From an uncultured Pseudomonadota bacterium (GTDB lineage Bacteria > Myxococcota_A > UBA796 > GCA-2862545): DNA of 64,000 nucleotides. The position numbers and the translations under genes were made by a program. The stretch is from NCBI GenBank assembly GCA_913061235.1, contig CAJXTB010000006.1, positions 1-64,000 of the forward strand, given 5' to 3'. A model generated the notes under the pieces. That model ran no database searches, was not told where the DNA came from, and saw nothing but the letters and a program-made list of their open reading frames with translations. Every line of letters starts with the position of its first letter. Position 1 is the stretch's first letter. Below, piece after piece: positions 36,742-44,418 of this stretch.

Positions 36742-37845
36742 CTACGGGGTGTTTAGCCACCACATGGCTGCGCCAACGCCGCTGCCTGCAAGGATGGCCA
36801 CCAGCGCTGTGATGGCCACCAAACCGAGGAATAGAGTCCAGTTGGTGCTGTTAGACAGGGGTTTGGCTGACGGATCAGGACGCTCTGGAAGCGAGCTATC
36901 TGGCGGAAGAATCGTCCCGTCGTCTTCTGCACTCAGTGCGTGCTCGGCGTCGCGAATTGCTGCCATTTCAGCCAGATCACGAGCCGTCCATGGGTTGGTC
37001 GGCACTGGTGCCGTGCCTTGCCAAAGAGCGCGGAACTCGGCCACGCTCTGTGGGCGGTCTTCTGGTTTTGGACGGAGTCCGGCCTCCAGCGCCTGCCGAA
37101 TTCGTGGTGGCAGGTCGGGGCGAGTGTGCTCAATGGGAGTGAACTTCCCCGTGGCTGCGCGCCCGTAGATCTCCGTCAGTGCGTCGGTCCCAAACGGCGG
37201 CTCACCGGTCAACGCCTCAAAGAGAACGGCCGCCAACGCAAAGATGTCGGCCCGGTGGTCAACAGTCTTGGCATCATTGAATTGTTCTGGTGCCATGTAT
37301 GAGGGAGTACCCATCATTTGGCCTGATTGCGTGCGAAAGTGTCCGAGGCCTTCGCCGTCTCCGTCGCGAACTTTCGCAAGTCCAAAGTCCACGATCTTGG
37401 CGACAACACGGTCAGCGTTGATCTGAAGCAGCACGTTTTGGGGCTTCAGGTCGCGATGGACCAAGTTGCGTGCATGTGCGGCGGCCAGGCCACTCATGAG
37501 GTCGTATGCAATGACGTCTAGCTGGTCGTAGTTCAGTCGAAACGTATAGAGAACGCCGTGAAGCGACGGCCCATCTACATACTCCATCACCAGGCATGGC
37601 ATGCCATGGACCCGAATAATGTCTCGCACGCCGACCACGTTGGGATGGTCGATGTTGGCTTGCACGCGACCTTCCTGCAACATGCGCTCGACAATGCCAG
37701 GGGTGCCAATGTGCACAATCTTCAGGGCGTTCAGGCTGCCGAGCTCCAAGTGTTTGGCGAGGGCCACCACCGCCATGCCGCCGCGGCCAAGGATGCTCTG
37801 CACCTCGTACCGCCCAATCTGCGTGCCGGGAATCAAGCGATTCAT
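36742..37845 (-). CDS. Transmembrane Ser/Thr kinase (PknB-type)
   Basis: The product is 367 aa. The cytoplasmic kinase domain (12-275) has LGRGGMA (19-25), K42 in ALKIV, HRDLKPQN (D132), DFG (153-155) and APEQ. A Pro-rich linker (about 285-333) leads to a single C-terminal membrane helix (about 335-360) with only a few residues outside. Unlike the other kinases here it has no ATPase or TPR part. Without an outer sensor domain it may take its signal from a partner; the small lipoprotein overlapping its start (ATGA) is the obvious candidate, though this is inference. Confidence 0.93.
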   Translation of the reverse strand: MNRLIPGTQIGRYEVQSILGRGGMAVVALAKHLELGSLNALKIVHIGTPGIVERMLQEGRVQANIDHPNVVGVRDIIRVHGMPCLVMEYVDGPSLHGVLYTFRLNYDQLDVIAYDLMSGLAAAHARNLVHRDLKPQNVLLQINADRVVAKIVDFGLAKVRDGDGEGLGHFRTQSGQMMGTPSYMAPEQFNDAKTVDHRADIFALAAVLFEALTGEPPFGTDALTEIYGRAATGKFTPIEHTRPDLPPRIRQALEAGLRPKPEDRPQSVAEFRALWQGTAPVPTNPWTARDLAEMAAIRDAEHALSAEDDGTILPPDSSLPERPDPSAKPLSNSTNWTLFLGLVAITALVAILAGSGVGAAMWWLNTP

Positions 37846-38087
37846 GGTGTCAGACCCATCCCTTGGACACGATGATTGTGTGGAGTGAACGCCGTGCTCT
37901 GATCATCGGTCGGTTCGTGCATCGCGCTATCGACGGGTGTGTACCAGGCGTGGATGTCACGACCGCAGCACACCATGGCTGGCTGTTCGGAAATGTCGCT
38001 GGACTCAATTTGGTGGATTTCACCTTGAAAATCCGCCGCATTGGCGACGGATGTGCAAGCGGCAATGAACCAAACAAGAATCAACAC
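37842..38087 (-). CDS. Small putative lipoprotein, 81 aa
   Basis: The start is a GTG at 38085-38087 with AGGA five bases before it. The first residues, MLILVWFIAAC, look like a very short lipoprotein signal with lipobox IAAC. The mature 70 residues are His/Cys-containing (MVCCGRDIHAWY) and of no known family. The stop overlaps the kinase start as ATGA, so the two are probably made together. Against it being real, it is short and the signal is brief. The ribosome site and precise overlap speak for it. Confidence 0.55.
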   Translation of the reverse strand: MLILVWFIAACTSVANAADFQGEIHQIESSDISEQPAMVCCGRDIHAWYTPVDSAMHEPTDDQSTAFTPHNHRVQGMGLTP

Positions 38088-38139
38088 GGGTCCTCACAAT
38101 ACAGCTGACTGCCATTGTAGTCGTGGGAGGTATGTGCTG

Positions 38140-38171
38140 CTGCGTTTGTGGAAACGCAGTGAGTCGTCACT
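38140..38171 (-). terminator. Double hairpin after the serpin gene
   Basis: A perfect 8-bp stem CTGCGTTT/AAACGCAG with a four-base loop (38140-38159) touches a 5-bp stem AGTGA/TCACT (38158-38171). Both lie between the serpin stop and the small lipoprotein start, in the right place to end the serpin transcript. No U-run follows on the minus strand, so it may act with Rho or only stabilise the 3' end. Confidence 0.4.
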
Positions 38172-38187
38172 TTCTGACGTGCTGGTT

Positions 38188-39465
38188 CTACGACGGGTCG
38201 GTGACGCGTCCGATGAACAGGATGGCTCCGGTCAGGTCGTCGCGAATTGCGAAGAGGAACGGATGGTCTGCGTTGATGAAATCCGCAGCGCTCTCGACTC
38301 CAACCACCACGGCCGTGGCTGCGGCTGCCTCTGTGCCGAGCTCGTCTACTGCAACAAAGGCCTTGTGGTAGACGCCGGTAATGTACAGGTTGCCGTCAGA
38401 TGCATCTGCAATGCCCGTGAAATCTGCTGTGCTAGCGTCGAAGGCGCTGGGCATGCCCAAGGCGCGGAGTGGCGTGGACAGCTCAGCTTCGTACTCCAGT
38501 GTGAACTTGGGCATGAACAGGGTGGCGTCGGACGGCTGGAGTGCCTCGAGCCAGCCATCGAAGGTTGCTTGGCTGAGCTCGGCCTCAATGTCGGCCAAGC
38601 CGTCTGTCGCGTCGGGGACAATGAGAATCATGGACAGCTCATTGTCTTGGTACGGAAGCTTGACCACAGCGAGGTCGTCGGTACGACCCGTCTCGATGGT
38701 CGAGTCCGGCATGCCGCCGATGTCCATGTACATCATGGGCACGGTGACTTCGTTGCGTCCGGCCGTTGTGAACGTCCGGTCCACGGTGTCCTCCGGGTTG
38801 AACTGAGTTTCCCAGTCGGCCAAGAAGTAGATGGCGTTTGCCAGAATGAGCCGGGTGTCGCCGGTCACTGAGCCAGCGGGGAGTAGGTCAACGATACGGT
38901 CGTTGGTGTTGTCCTCGACCCAGGCGTTCACGTGCTCGCGTCCGCCTTCGGCGTCACTGATGAAGTCCCAGTCTTCGAGGGGGGCGGCGTAGTCTTGGTC
39001 GCAGACGTCCAAGAAGGGGGTCTCGAAGGGGTAGCCAGTCTGGCCGAAGAGCTGGTTGGCGATTGTCAGGGTGTAGCCACGACCGAGGTCGCCGTTGAGG
39101 TCCTGCATGTACGCGCCCATGGCTTCGTGCCAGGTATCTTCGGAGAGGTCGACGTTGAGCACATCTTCCATCTCGGTCTGCGTGGACCGCTCGGCACCGG
39201 CGTAGGTCATGCTCAGTGCCGCGGTTGTGGAGAAGGGGGAGAAGAAGATGTTGTCGACGTCATCGTCCGCGAGTTCGCCGTACAGATCCCACGCCAGTGT
39301 GTTGTGGCTGTCGACAACGCTGCCAACGTCCCCAGCGGGCGAAACCACGACACGGGCGACGCGATCTACAGCGTCGTCGGTTCCTTCTTGGTCAGTGTCG
39401 ATGCAGTCGCATCCGCAAGCACTAAGCGCAACAATCGGGGACAGGATGAGAGCGAGACGGAACAT
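38188..39465 (-). CDS. Lipoprotein serpin (serine/cysteine protease inhibitor)
   Basis: The product is 425 aa from the ATG at 39463-39465, with GGAGG six bases upstream. Lipobox ALSAC anchors it outside the inner membrane. The rest is a full serpin: NIFFSPFSTTAALSMTYAGA, LANAIYFLADWETQF and the hinge DELGTEAAAAT before a reactive-centre loop. A gap-free reading against alpha-1-antitrypsin puts the bait bond at Glu391-Ser392. Small Ala in the hinge indicates a true inhibitor able to undergo the loop insertion. It probably guards the cell against secreted proteases, its own or foreign. It appears monocistronic. Confidence 0.95.
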   Translation of the reverse strand: MFRLALILSPIVALSACGCDCIDTDQEGTDDAVDRVARVVVSPAGDVGSVVDSHNTLAWDLYGELADDDVDNIFFSPFSTTAALSMTYAGAERSTQTEMEDVLNVDLSEDTWHEAMGAYMQDLNGDLGRGYTLTIANQLFGQTGYPFETPFLDVCDQDYAAPLEDWDFISDAEGGREHVNAWVEDNTNDRIVDLLPAGSVTGDTRLILANAIYFLADWETQFNPEDTVDRTFTTAGRNEVTVPMMYMDIGGMPDSTIETGRTDDLAVVKLPYQDNELSMILIVPDATDGLADIEAELSQATFDGWLEALQPSDATLFMPKFTLEYEAELSTPLRALGMPSAFDASTADFTGIADASDGNLYITGVYHKAFVAVDELGTEAAAATAVVVGVESAADFINADHPFLFAIRDDLTGAILFIGRVTDPS

Positions 39466-39482
39466 GAATACCTCCAGGTGAC

Positions 39483-39512
39483 CCAACTAGTGCAGATGGT
39501 GTGCCAACTAGT
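39483..39512 (-). promoter_or_regulatory. Paired direct repeats upstream of the serpin
   Basis: CCAACTAGT occurs twice (39483-39491 and 39504-39512), 21 bases apart or two helical turns, on the same face of the DNA, just ahead of the serpin ribosome site. This spacing suits a dimeric activator or repressor, or a repeated element in the 5' leader. No promoter boxes were recognised around it. Confidence 0.35.
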
Positions 39513-39522
39513 CCACGAACAG

Positions 39523-39566
39523 AGCGGCGACTGACCGAGCCATCACTGACCCTGCCAATCGCCGCT
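39523..39566 (-). terminator. Inverted repeat after duplicated-domain lipoprotein gene
   Basis: AGCGGCGA (39523-39530) pairs with TCGCCGCT (39559-39566) across a 28-base loop, about 33 bases beyond the stop of the lipoprotein at 39599. It is a possible weak transcript end; there is no U-tract. Confidence 0.3.
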
Positions 39567-39598
39567 TTGAAAAACTCAAACGCACTGGGGTGTGCGGC

Positions 39599-40492
39599 CT
39601 AGTTGCAGAGCGTGCCAGACGTGGAGTCGGACAACTTCAGGGTCGCCGCCGAGCCACCACCAGACGAGTAGGTACCTACCCAGACGTCCCAGGTTCCCGA
39701 GGTGGGGTTCGTCACGCTGACGACGGGGTTGCTGCCTTCTTCGTCGTCGTTGCAGTGCCAGTTGCCGTCACCGTCGTTGATGACGAGGGTGGTGTCGCTG
39801 TCAGCACAAGAGGCGATGCGTAGTGCACTGAGGCCGGACGCGACGTCCAAGCGGTGGGTCGGTGCATCGCCGTTGATGTAGCCCGTGCAGTTCGATGGGA
39901 TGCTGCTGACATTGTCCACGTCCGTGGAACCGCCGGCCGTAACGGACGAGGTCGCGCTGCCAAAGCCGCTGATGAGAGCGGTGTTGCCCGAGCTTGGGGT
40001 GCCAGTCATGTTGACGGTCTCGCTGCCGCCGCCGCTGCCGCCGCAGAACGGTCCGCCGCTCTCGGAGACGTTGATGACAGCGCTGGCCACGGCGTCGTCT
40101 GAGTATCGAGCGACGAAGATTTCGTAGGTGCCGTTCGGGTTGGTCAGGCCAACGACAGGGTTGGTGCCTTCGGTGTCGTCATTGCATTGCCAGGTACCGT
40201 CGGGTCCGCGAACGGCCAAGGCGATGTCTGTGCTTGAACAGGCGCCAATGAACGCTTCGCTCATGTCGGAGAGGGCGACGGTGTAGCTGGCGGTGTTCGG
40301 GTTCATGTAGCCAACGCAGGAGTCTGGCAGCAGTGCGGCAGTCGCGTACACGGTGCCGTCAACGGTGACGGTCGAGGTGACGGGGTCAGGAAGGAAGCCG
40401 CCACTCAACGAGATGTCTGGAACGGCAGTCGAGCCACAAGCGAGGGTGATGGCAAGGAAGGTAGCTGCGGAAGCAACGAGTGTAGTGCGCAT
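39599..40492 (-). CDS. Lipoprotein with a duplicated ~92-residue domain
   Basis: The product is 297 aa with lipobox ITLAC (Cys19). Two copies of one domain follow (C59-C150 and C202-C296), each with a paired Cys at the edges, a CNDD(T/E)EG motif and a TNP-GT(Y/W) turn. Copy 1 has WQCNDDTEGTNPVVGLTNP; copy 2 has WHCNDDEEGSNPVVSVTNP. The pattern is a PPC-like beta sandwich with an acidic turn that may bind calcium. A Gly/Ser-rich spacer (150-157) links them. No catalytic residue is evident. The protein is probably surface-exposed; the function is unknown. Confidence 0.75.
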   Translation of the reverse strand: MRTTLVASAATFLAITLACGSTAVPDISLSGGFLPDPVTSTVTVDGTVYATAALLPDSCVGYMNPNTASYTVALSDMSEAFIGACSSTDIALAVRGPDGTWQCNDDTEGTNPVVGLTNPNGTYEIFVARYSDDAVASAVINVSESGGPFCGGSGGGSETVNMTGTPSSGNTALISGFGSATSSVTAGGSTDVDNVSSIPSNCTGYINGDAPTHRLDVASGLSALRIASCADSDTTLVINDGDGNWHCNDDEEGSNPVVSVTNPTSGTWDVWVGTYSSGGGSAATLKLSDSTSGTLCN

Positions 40493-40597
40493 GATGAGAA
40501 CTCCGAGAGGTGTGTTTGATTGCCCAGCCGTTGTGGCCCGTTGGTGCCATCAAGGGGCCTCAAAGGACATCAAGACTCGGCACGTTGGGCACAGGGG

Positions 40598-40635
40598 TGG
40601 CCGATTTGTTGGTGTGCATGGCTTGTAATCGGCCA
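40598..40635 (-). terminator. Hairpin directly after PAP2 gene
   Basis: TGGCCGATT (40598-40606) and AATCGGCCA (40627-40635) form a perfect 9-bp stem with a 20-base loop, starting three bases past the PAP2 stop. Its position suggests it closes the four-gene operon, but no U-tract follows. Confidence 0.45.
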
Positions 40636-40637
40636 CA

Positions 40638-41342
40638 TCAGGCTGCGGAGAAATGTGCCCAAATTGGATAGACGGCACCGAACATCACGCCTACGACCGC
40701 TGCTGCGGCCACGTCACTGAAGTAGTGTCTGTCTGCGCGCACTCGCAGGGCGCCGACGGCACAAAAGGTCAACACCGCGGTCATGGCCGCGGCCCATCCG
40801 CCAGCGCCGCGCACCCACTGTAGATGGATAGCGAAGGTCGCTACTAGGCTCGCGCCGGTTGCCGTCAGGGCTGTGTGGCCTGAGAAGAAGCTGCGCAGGC
40901 GCTCGGGATGTCCGGAAGGGTGTCGCTTGATCTGGCCTTCGCCGTCGAGCACGCGGGTGTAGGGACGCGGCCGGCCGGCAAGGGTGGTCGCAATGCGGTT
41001 GGCGGCACTCGCGGCAAGCAGGGCGAAGGTAGAGATGAGCGCCATCTGGGTGGCGACGTCTGCGTTGCCGTATCGGTGCAACACCAGGCAACACGCGAAC
41101 GGTGCGATTGTAGACGTCCACAAGAGGAAATCGCTGACTCGACCCGATCGGCGTCGTTGGCCAGAGGTTGCGGCGCGTACTCGGGCTCGAATGGCATCGT
41201 CCAACCAAATGGGCTGGTCCCACCGTGCGCGCATGCGCGGATGAATCTCTGAGAACGCCATGAGCATGGCGACGAGAACCCCGACAGCTAGGTACTCAGC
41301 GGTCGAAAAGCGGGGCCATGCGTCACTCCACATGGTGGTCAC
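40638..41342 (-). CDS. PAP2-family membrane phosphatase
   Basis: The product is 234 aa, starting at a GTG that overlaps the upstream stop as GTGA; an ATG three codons in is also possible. Several membrane helices surround the three PAP2 motifs: RIATTLAGRPRP (motif 1), SFFSGHTAL (motif 2, with the active-site His) and RVRADRHYFSD (motif 3, nucleophilic His). These enzymes remove phosphate from lipid or isoprenoid phosphates on the outer face of the inner membrane. It is the last gene of an operon with a nucleotide-type transporter, a barrel and a kinase-like lipoprotein, so a substrate made by that system is possible. Confidence 0.9.
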   Translation of the reverse strand: MTTMWSDAWPRFSTAEYLAVGVLVAMLMAFSEIHPRMRARWDQPIWLDDAIRARVRAATSGQRRRSGRVSDFLLWTSTIAPFACCLVLHRYGNADVATQMALISTFALLAASAANRIATTLAGRPRPYTRVLDGEGQIKRHPSGHPERLRSFFSGHTALTATGASLVATFAIHLQWVRGAGGWAAAMTAVLTFCAVGALRVRADRHYFSDVAAAAVVGVMFGAVYPIWAHFSAA

Positions 41343-43036
41343 AGGCGCGGCGGACGGTCGTCTTTGGGACGCTCAATGCCTGCGAGAACAAGCCCCTGTG
41401 GCGTGTCGTACAGATGCAGGCGCAGTGGCGGACGCGCCTCCTCGGAAGCAGGGTGCGCAATCAGGTCGACCATCAGGTACCGCTCACGCGCGTTGTTTGG
41501 CAGCCCGCGCGAGGGGCGCTGACGATTGCTCATGTCCACGCACAGTCCATTCTCTCCCGAGGCATCCGCCGGACCGCTGAACGCTGGGGTTCGCGAGCCA
41601 GGTAGATAGATGTTGGCGTGGTAGGCGGTGTCTTCGGTCAGTCCGGCTTGGCTGGCGAGGTCCAGAGCGCACACGTTGTTGCCGTCGATCACGGGGTCTA
41701 CCAACGGACTACGCGTGGTCAGGTACTCGTCCACAATCGTGTCCAAGCGTCCGCGCAGAATTGCCTCAATCTCGACGGCGTGTTCGGGATTGGGGAGCTG
41801 TGCGGCGTCTACGATGGCTGAGAGATGGGCGTCTGTGAAGCGACCCATAATGCGGGCCATCCACGCGCCGTCTCCGTCGTCCATCCGCATGAACGCGGAG
41901 TTTGGGTAGCCACCCTTGTATTCGCGGGGGGCGAGCGGGGTGGTGTCGAAGGTGCCCCAAACGGGATGGTCTTCGGTGCTGACGGTGTCCCACTCGCGCT
42001 TGACCAGGCCAAAGGACAGCGTGTCTTCGAGTACGTGGGTGAAGTCAAAGTAGTAGCTATGCCCGAAGCGTCGGGACAGCATCTCGTCCGAGGTTTCCCA
42101 TCGAGAACCAAGGCAATCACCGAAGTCGAGCATGTAGTGGCGGACGTATCCGGCGTCGGAACCGTCTTCGGTAACGAAGGTGGCCAGGGTGTTTTGTTCG
42201 CGCGAGTCAAAGTGGTTGAGCCACACGCTCAGCAGCTTGCTGCCGCGTAGATCTCGCCGGTCTTCATGGCGAATGATGTCGTTGGGGTCGTCTTCGCGCA
42301 GACCTTGGTAGGTCCACGGTCCAATCGGCCGTCCCGACACAAATGCGCTGGCGCTACCGCGGAATTGACCGTCGTCCATGACGTAGGTCTTCTCCAACAC
42401 GCGCTCTACGTCTTCCCACACCAGTGGATGCTCAACGCCCCACGGGTCGTTCCATGTGGCTTCGGGGTCCACGCTGAGCCGTGACCGGTCGAAGGTCACC
42501 ACTTGGTTGCACGGAGCGTAGTAGCCAGCCGCCCAGTACAGCTTGCTGCCGATGACGTCAGACGCGGTGGCTCGCGGGCCCTGGTCTAGGCCGTCGAACT
42601 TCATCAGGTACTTGCGACCATCTTCGGTCTCGATCTGAAAACCAGGGTTCAGACCATTCGGTTTGGCGCCTGTCACAATCCAGCCGATAGATGGGTCGTC
42701 GAGCATGTTCTCAGCGGTACACGGTCCCATGGCCATCTCTTCGGGGCTGACCGAGCGCACACCCAGGCGGTTGGTGAACCACGATGAGTTCGGGACCTCG
42801 TCCCAGGCGTTGATGTTCGCAGCGGGCTCACCGACTTGTACGGACAGGCCGCGTTCGATGGGTAGGAAGAACATCTGGTCGGCACCGTCCCAGATGAGGC
42901 CGGACCAGTACTCTTCCGGTCGCTCGGGAATGGGCTGGCGGTCGGTGTCTTCCCACATCGGCGAGGCGAGGGGGTAGGGCAGGGTCTTGGGAGCACATGC
43001 CGCGAGTGACAGCGTTGTGAGGAGGAGGGTGCGCAT
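41339..43036 (-). CDS. Lipoprotein with kinase-like fold motifs
   Basis: The product is 565 aa with lipobox SLAAC (Cys14). A conserved-looking core reads like the HipA/PI4K/CotH group of atypical kinases. TGAKPNGLNPGF (122-133) leads to a lysine strand RKYLMKFDG (K146). A catalytic-loop-like stretch LNHFDSREQNTL follows (D277, N282), then a metal-binding HYMLDFGDCLGS (D304 in DFG). I recognise the pattern from unnamed bacterial proteins rather than from a characterised enzyme. It would act outside the cytoplasm on an unknown substrate. It overlaps the barrel gene upstream (TGATG) and PAP2 downstream (GTGA). Kinase activity is inference; the protein could be a pseudokinase. Confidence 0.7.
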   Translation of the reverse strand: MRTLLLTTLSLAACAPKTLPYPLASPMWEDTDRQPIPERPEEYWSGLIWDGADQMFFLPIERGLSVQVGEPAANINAWDEVPNSSWFTNRLGVRSVSPEEMAMGPCTAENMLDDPSIGWIVTGAKPNGLNPGFQIETEDGRKYLMKFDGLDQGPRATASDVIGSKLYWAAGYYAPCNQVVTFDRSRLSVDPEATWNDPWGVEHPLVWEDVERVLEKTYVMDDGQFRGSASAFVSGRPIGPWTYQGLREDDPNDIIRHEDRRDLRGSKLLSVWLNHFDSREQNTLATFVTEDGSDAGYVRHYMLDFGDCLGSRWETSDEMLSRRFGHSYYFDFTHVLEDTLSFGLVKREWDTVSTEDHPVWGTFDTTPLAPREYKGGYPNSAFMRMDDGDGAWMARIMGRFTDAHLSAIVDAAQLPNPEHAVEIEAILRGRLDTIVDEYLTTRSPLVDPVIDGNNVCALDLASQAGLTEDTAYHANIYLPGSRTPAFSGPADASGENGLCVDMSNRQRPSRGLPNNARERYLMVDLIAHPASEEARPPLRLHLYDTPQGLVLAGIERPKDDRPPRL

Positions 43037-44418
43037 CAGTTCAACCCCGTTGTGCCAAAGGTGAACTGGAGATTTTCGAAGGAGATGCCATCACCAAAAC
43101 GCGATGTGCCGAAGCCGATGTTGGCGTGAAACGGCACCTCTCGGTCGATCGCTGAAAAGCCAATACCGAAAGAGCCACGCATGTTGTCTAGGCCAAGGTC
43201 TTGGAAGTTGGGCCCGTACACGCCGCCAAACTCAGCGAAGAGATTGGCATCGAACATCACCCAGACTGGCCATGAGTACTCAAAGGTGGTCAGTGCCGCG
43301 CTCTCACCGCGCAAGGACTCGCGGAGGAACCCGCGGTGTCGCTCGACGCCGCCAAGGGTGTGAAGCTCTGTGAAGGCGATGGTCTTGTTGTCGGAGAAGC
43401 CAACAATACTGCCGAGCCACTGGCGAACCTTCAGGGTGCGTTGTGTGCCGGACACGTCCATGAACGCCGAAGCCCCAGCGCTGAGCCGGAGGAAGGAGTC
43501 GGTCTGTCCGCTCACATCCGTTCCTAGTGTCGCGGCAAAGTCACCGGCTAGGCCCGTTCCGGCTTCTGGACGGGCGAGGCGGGAATCGGCGGTGCCCTCG
43601 AGGGTGAGGTCGAGCAATCCGTAGCCCTCTGTAAAGCCCGACAGTCGGTCTGGACGGTACAAGGTGGCGATACTTGGGTCATCAATCACGCCGTCTTGGC
43701 CGACGTCGAAGTCATTTCGCTGGAATCCAATACTTGTGCGAATATGGTCGTACAATCCGGTGTATGCGTCGACGCCTGCTCGGACTCCAAGGCGGCTTCG
43801 CGAGTACCGTGATTCTTCGACGCTGCGGACGTTGCCCAAGCCGGCGAACACTTCGTCTGGGCGTCGGAGGTACTGGGCCTCCAAGACGACCGCGCTCTGG
43901 TCGCGCTCAAGCGGCGTGCCGATATCTTGGCGCCAGCTGCCCCCGAAGGCCACCCAGTTGGGACCGCCGTAGGCACCCGCGACACGGAAGCTACTCTTGC
44001 CCTCGGGACCAATGTCAGAGCCGATGAGTGCAGCGCCGACCGACGCGCGAAATCCGAAGCTGATGAGGGCCGTTGGCAGGAACAAGGCATGCCCACCATC
44101 GGGGTCTCCGATAGTCAACGCGCGTTCCACCTTCTTGGCCACGCCTTCCCTCTCCACGAACTTTATGGTGTGGGCGACGGGCGGGTAGATGACGAACTTT
44201 TCGACGGCGTACAGGGGGGCCAACGCCACGCGTGGAACCCACAACAGACTCTCACCCAGGCTCGGGGGTGCCGTGGCCCGACCGTCGTAGTTGGGCCGCT
44301 CGCGCTCGGACAGCTGCGGGGTTGCGAGTGGGGGCGGGACCTCTTGGGCAGCCGGGCCCCAAGCACGCTCGGCCTCTTGGCCAGACGCCAGAGCAATGAG
44401 TAGGACGAGGGCGGTCAT
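43036..44418 (-). CDS. Omp85-type outer-membrane barrel without POTRA domains
   Basis: The product is 460 aa with a signal peptide ending near ASGQ. A Pro-rich 40-residue stretch and an amphipathic region (to about 105) precede a barrel made of alternating strands (about 115-460). The L6-loop sequence GGVERHRGFLRESLRG followed by FEYSWPVWVMFDANLFAEFG matches the surface-antigen/BamA barrel domain. There are no POTRA repeats, so it is unlike TamA at 15514. It could be a small secretion or lipid-passage pore. It is placed between the transporter (ATGA overlap) and the kinase-like lipoprotein (TGATG overlap). Confidence 0.82.
   Translation of the reverse strand: MTALVLLIALASGQEAERAWGPAAQEVPPPLATPQLSERERPNYDGRATAPPSLGESLLWVPRVALAPLYAVEKFVIYPPVAHTIKFVEREGVAKKVERALTIGDPDGGHALFLPTALISFGFRASVGAALIGSDIGPEGKSSFRVAGAYGGPNWVAFGGSWRQDIGTPLERDQSAVVLEAQYLRRPDEVFAGLGNVRSVEESRYSRSRLGVRAGVDAYTGLYDHIRTSIGFQRNDFDVGQDGVIDDPSIATLYRPDRLSGFTEGYGLLDLTLEGTADSRLARPEAGTGLAGDFAATLGTDVSGQTDSFLRLSAGASAFMDVSGTQRTLKVRQWLGSIVGFSDNKTIAFTELHTLGGVERHRGFLRESLRGESAALTTFEYSWPVWVMFDANLFAEFGGVYGPNFQDLGLDNMRGSFGIGFSAIDREVPFHANIGFGTSRFGDGISFENLQFTFGTTGLN

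Noticed and set aside
38041-38871. Plus-strand frame of 276 codons opposite the serpin
   Set aside because: The serpin reading is unmistakable; the other frame is a chance shadow.
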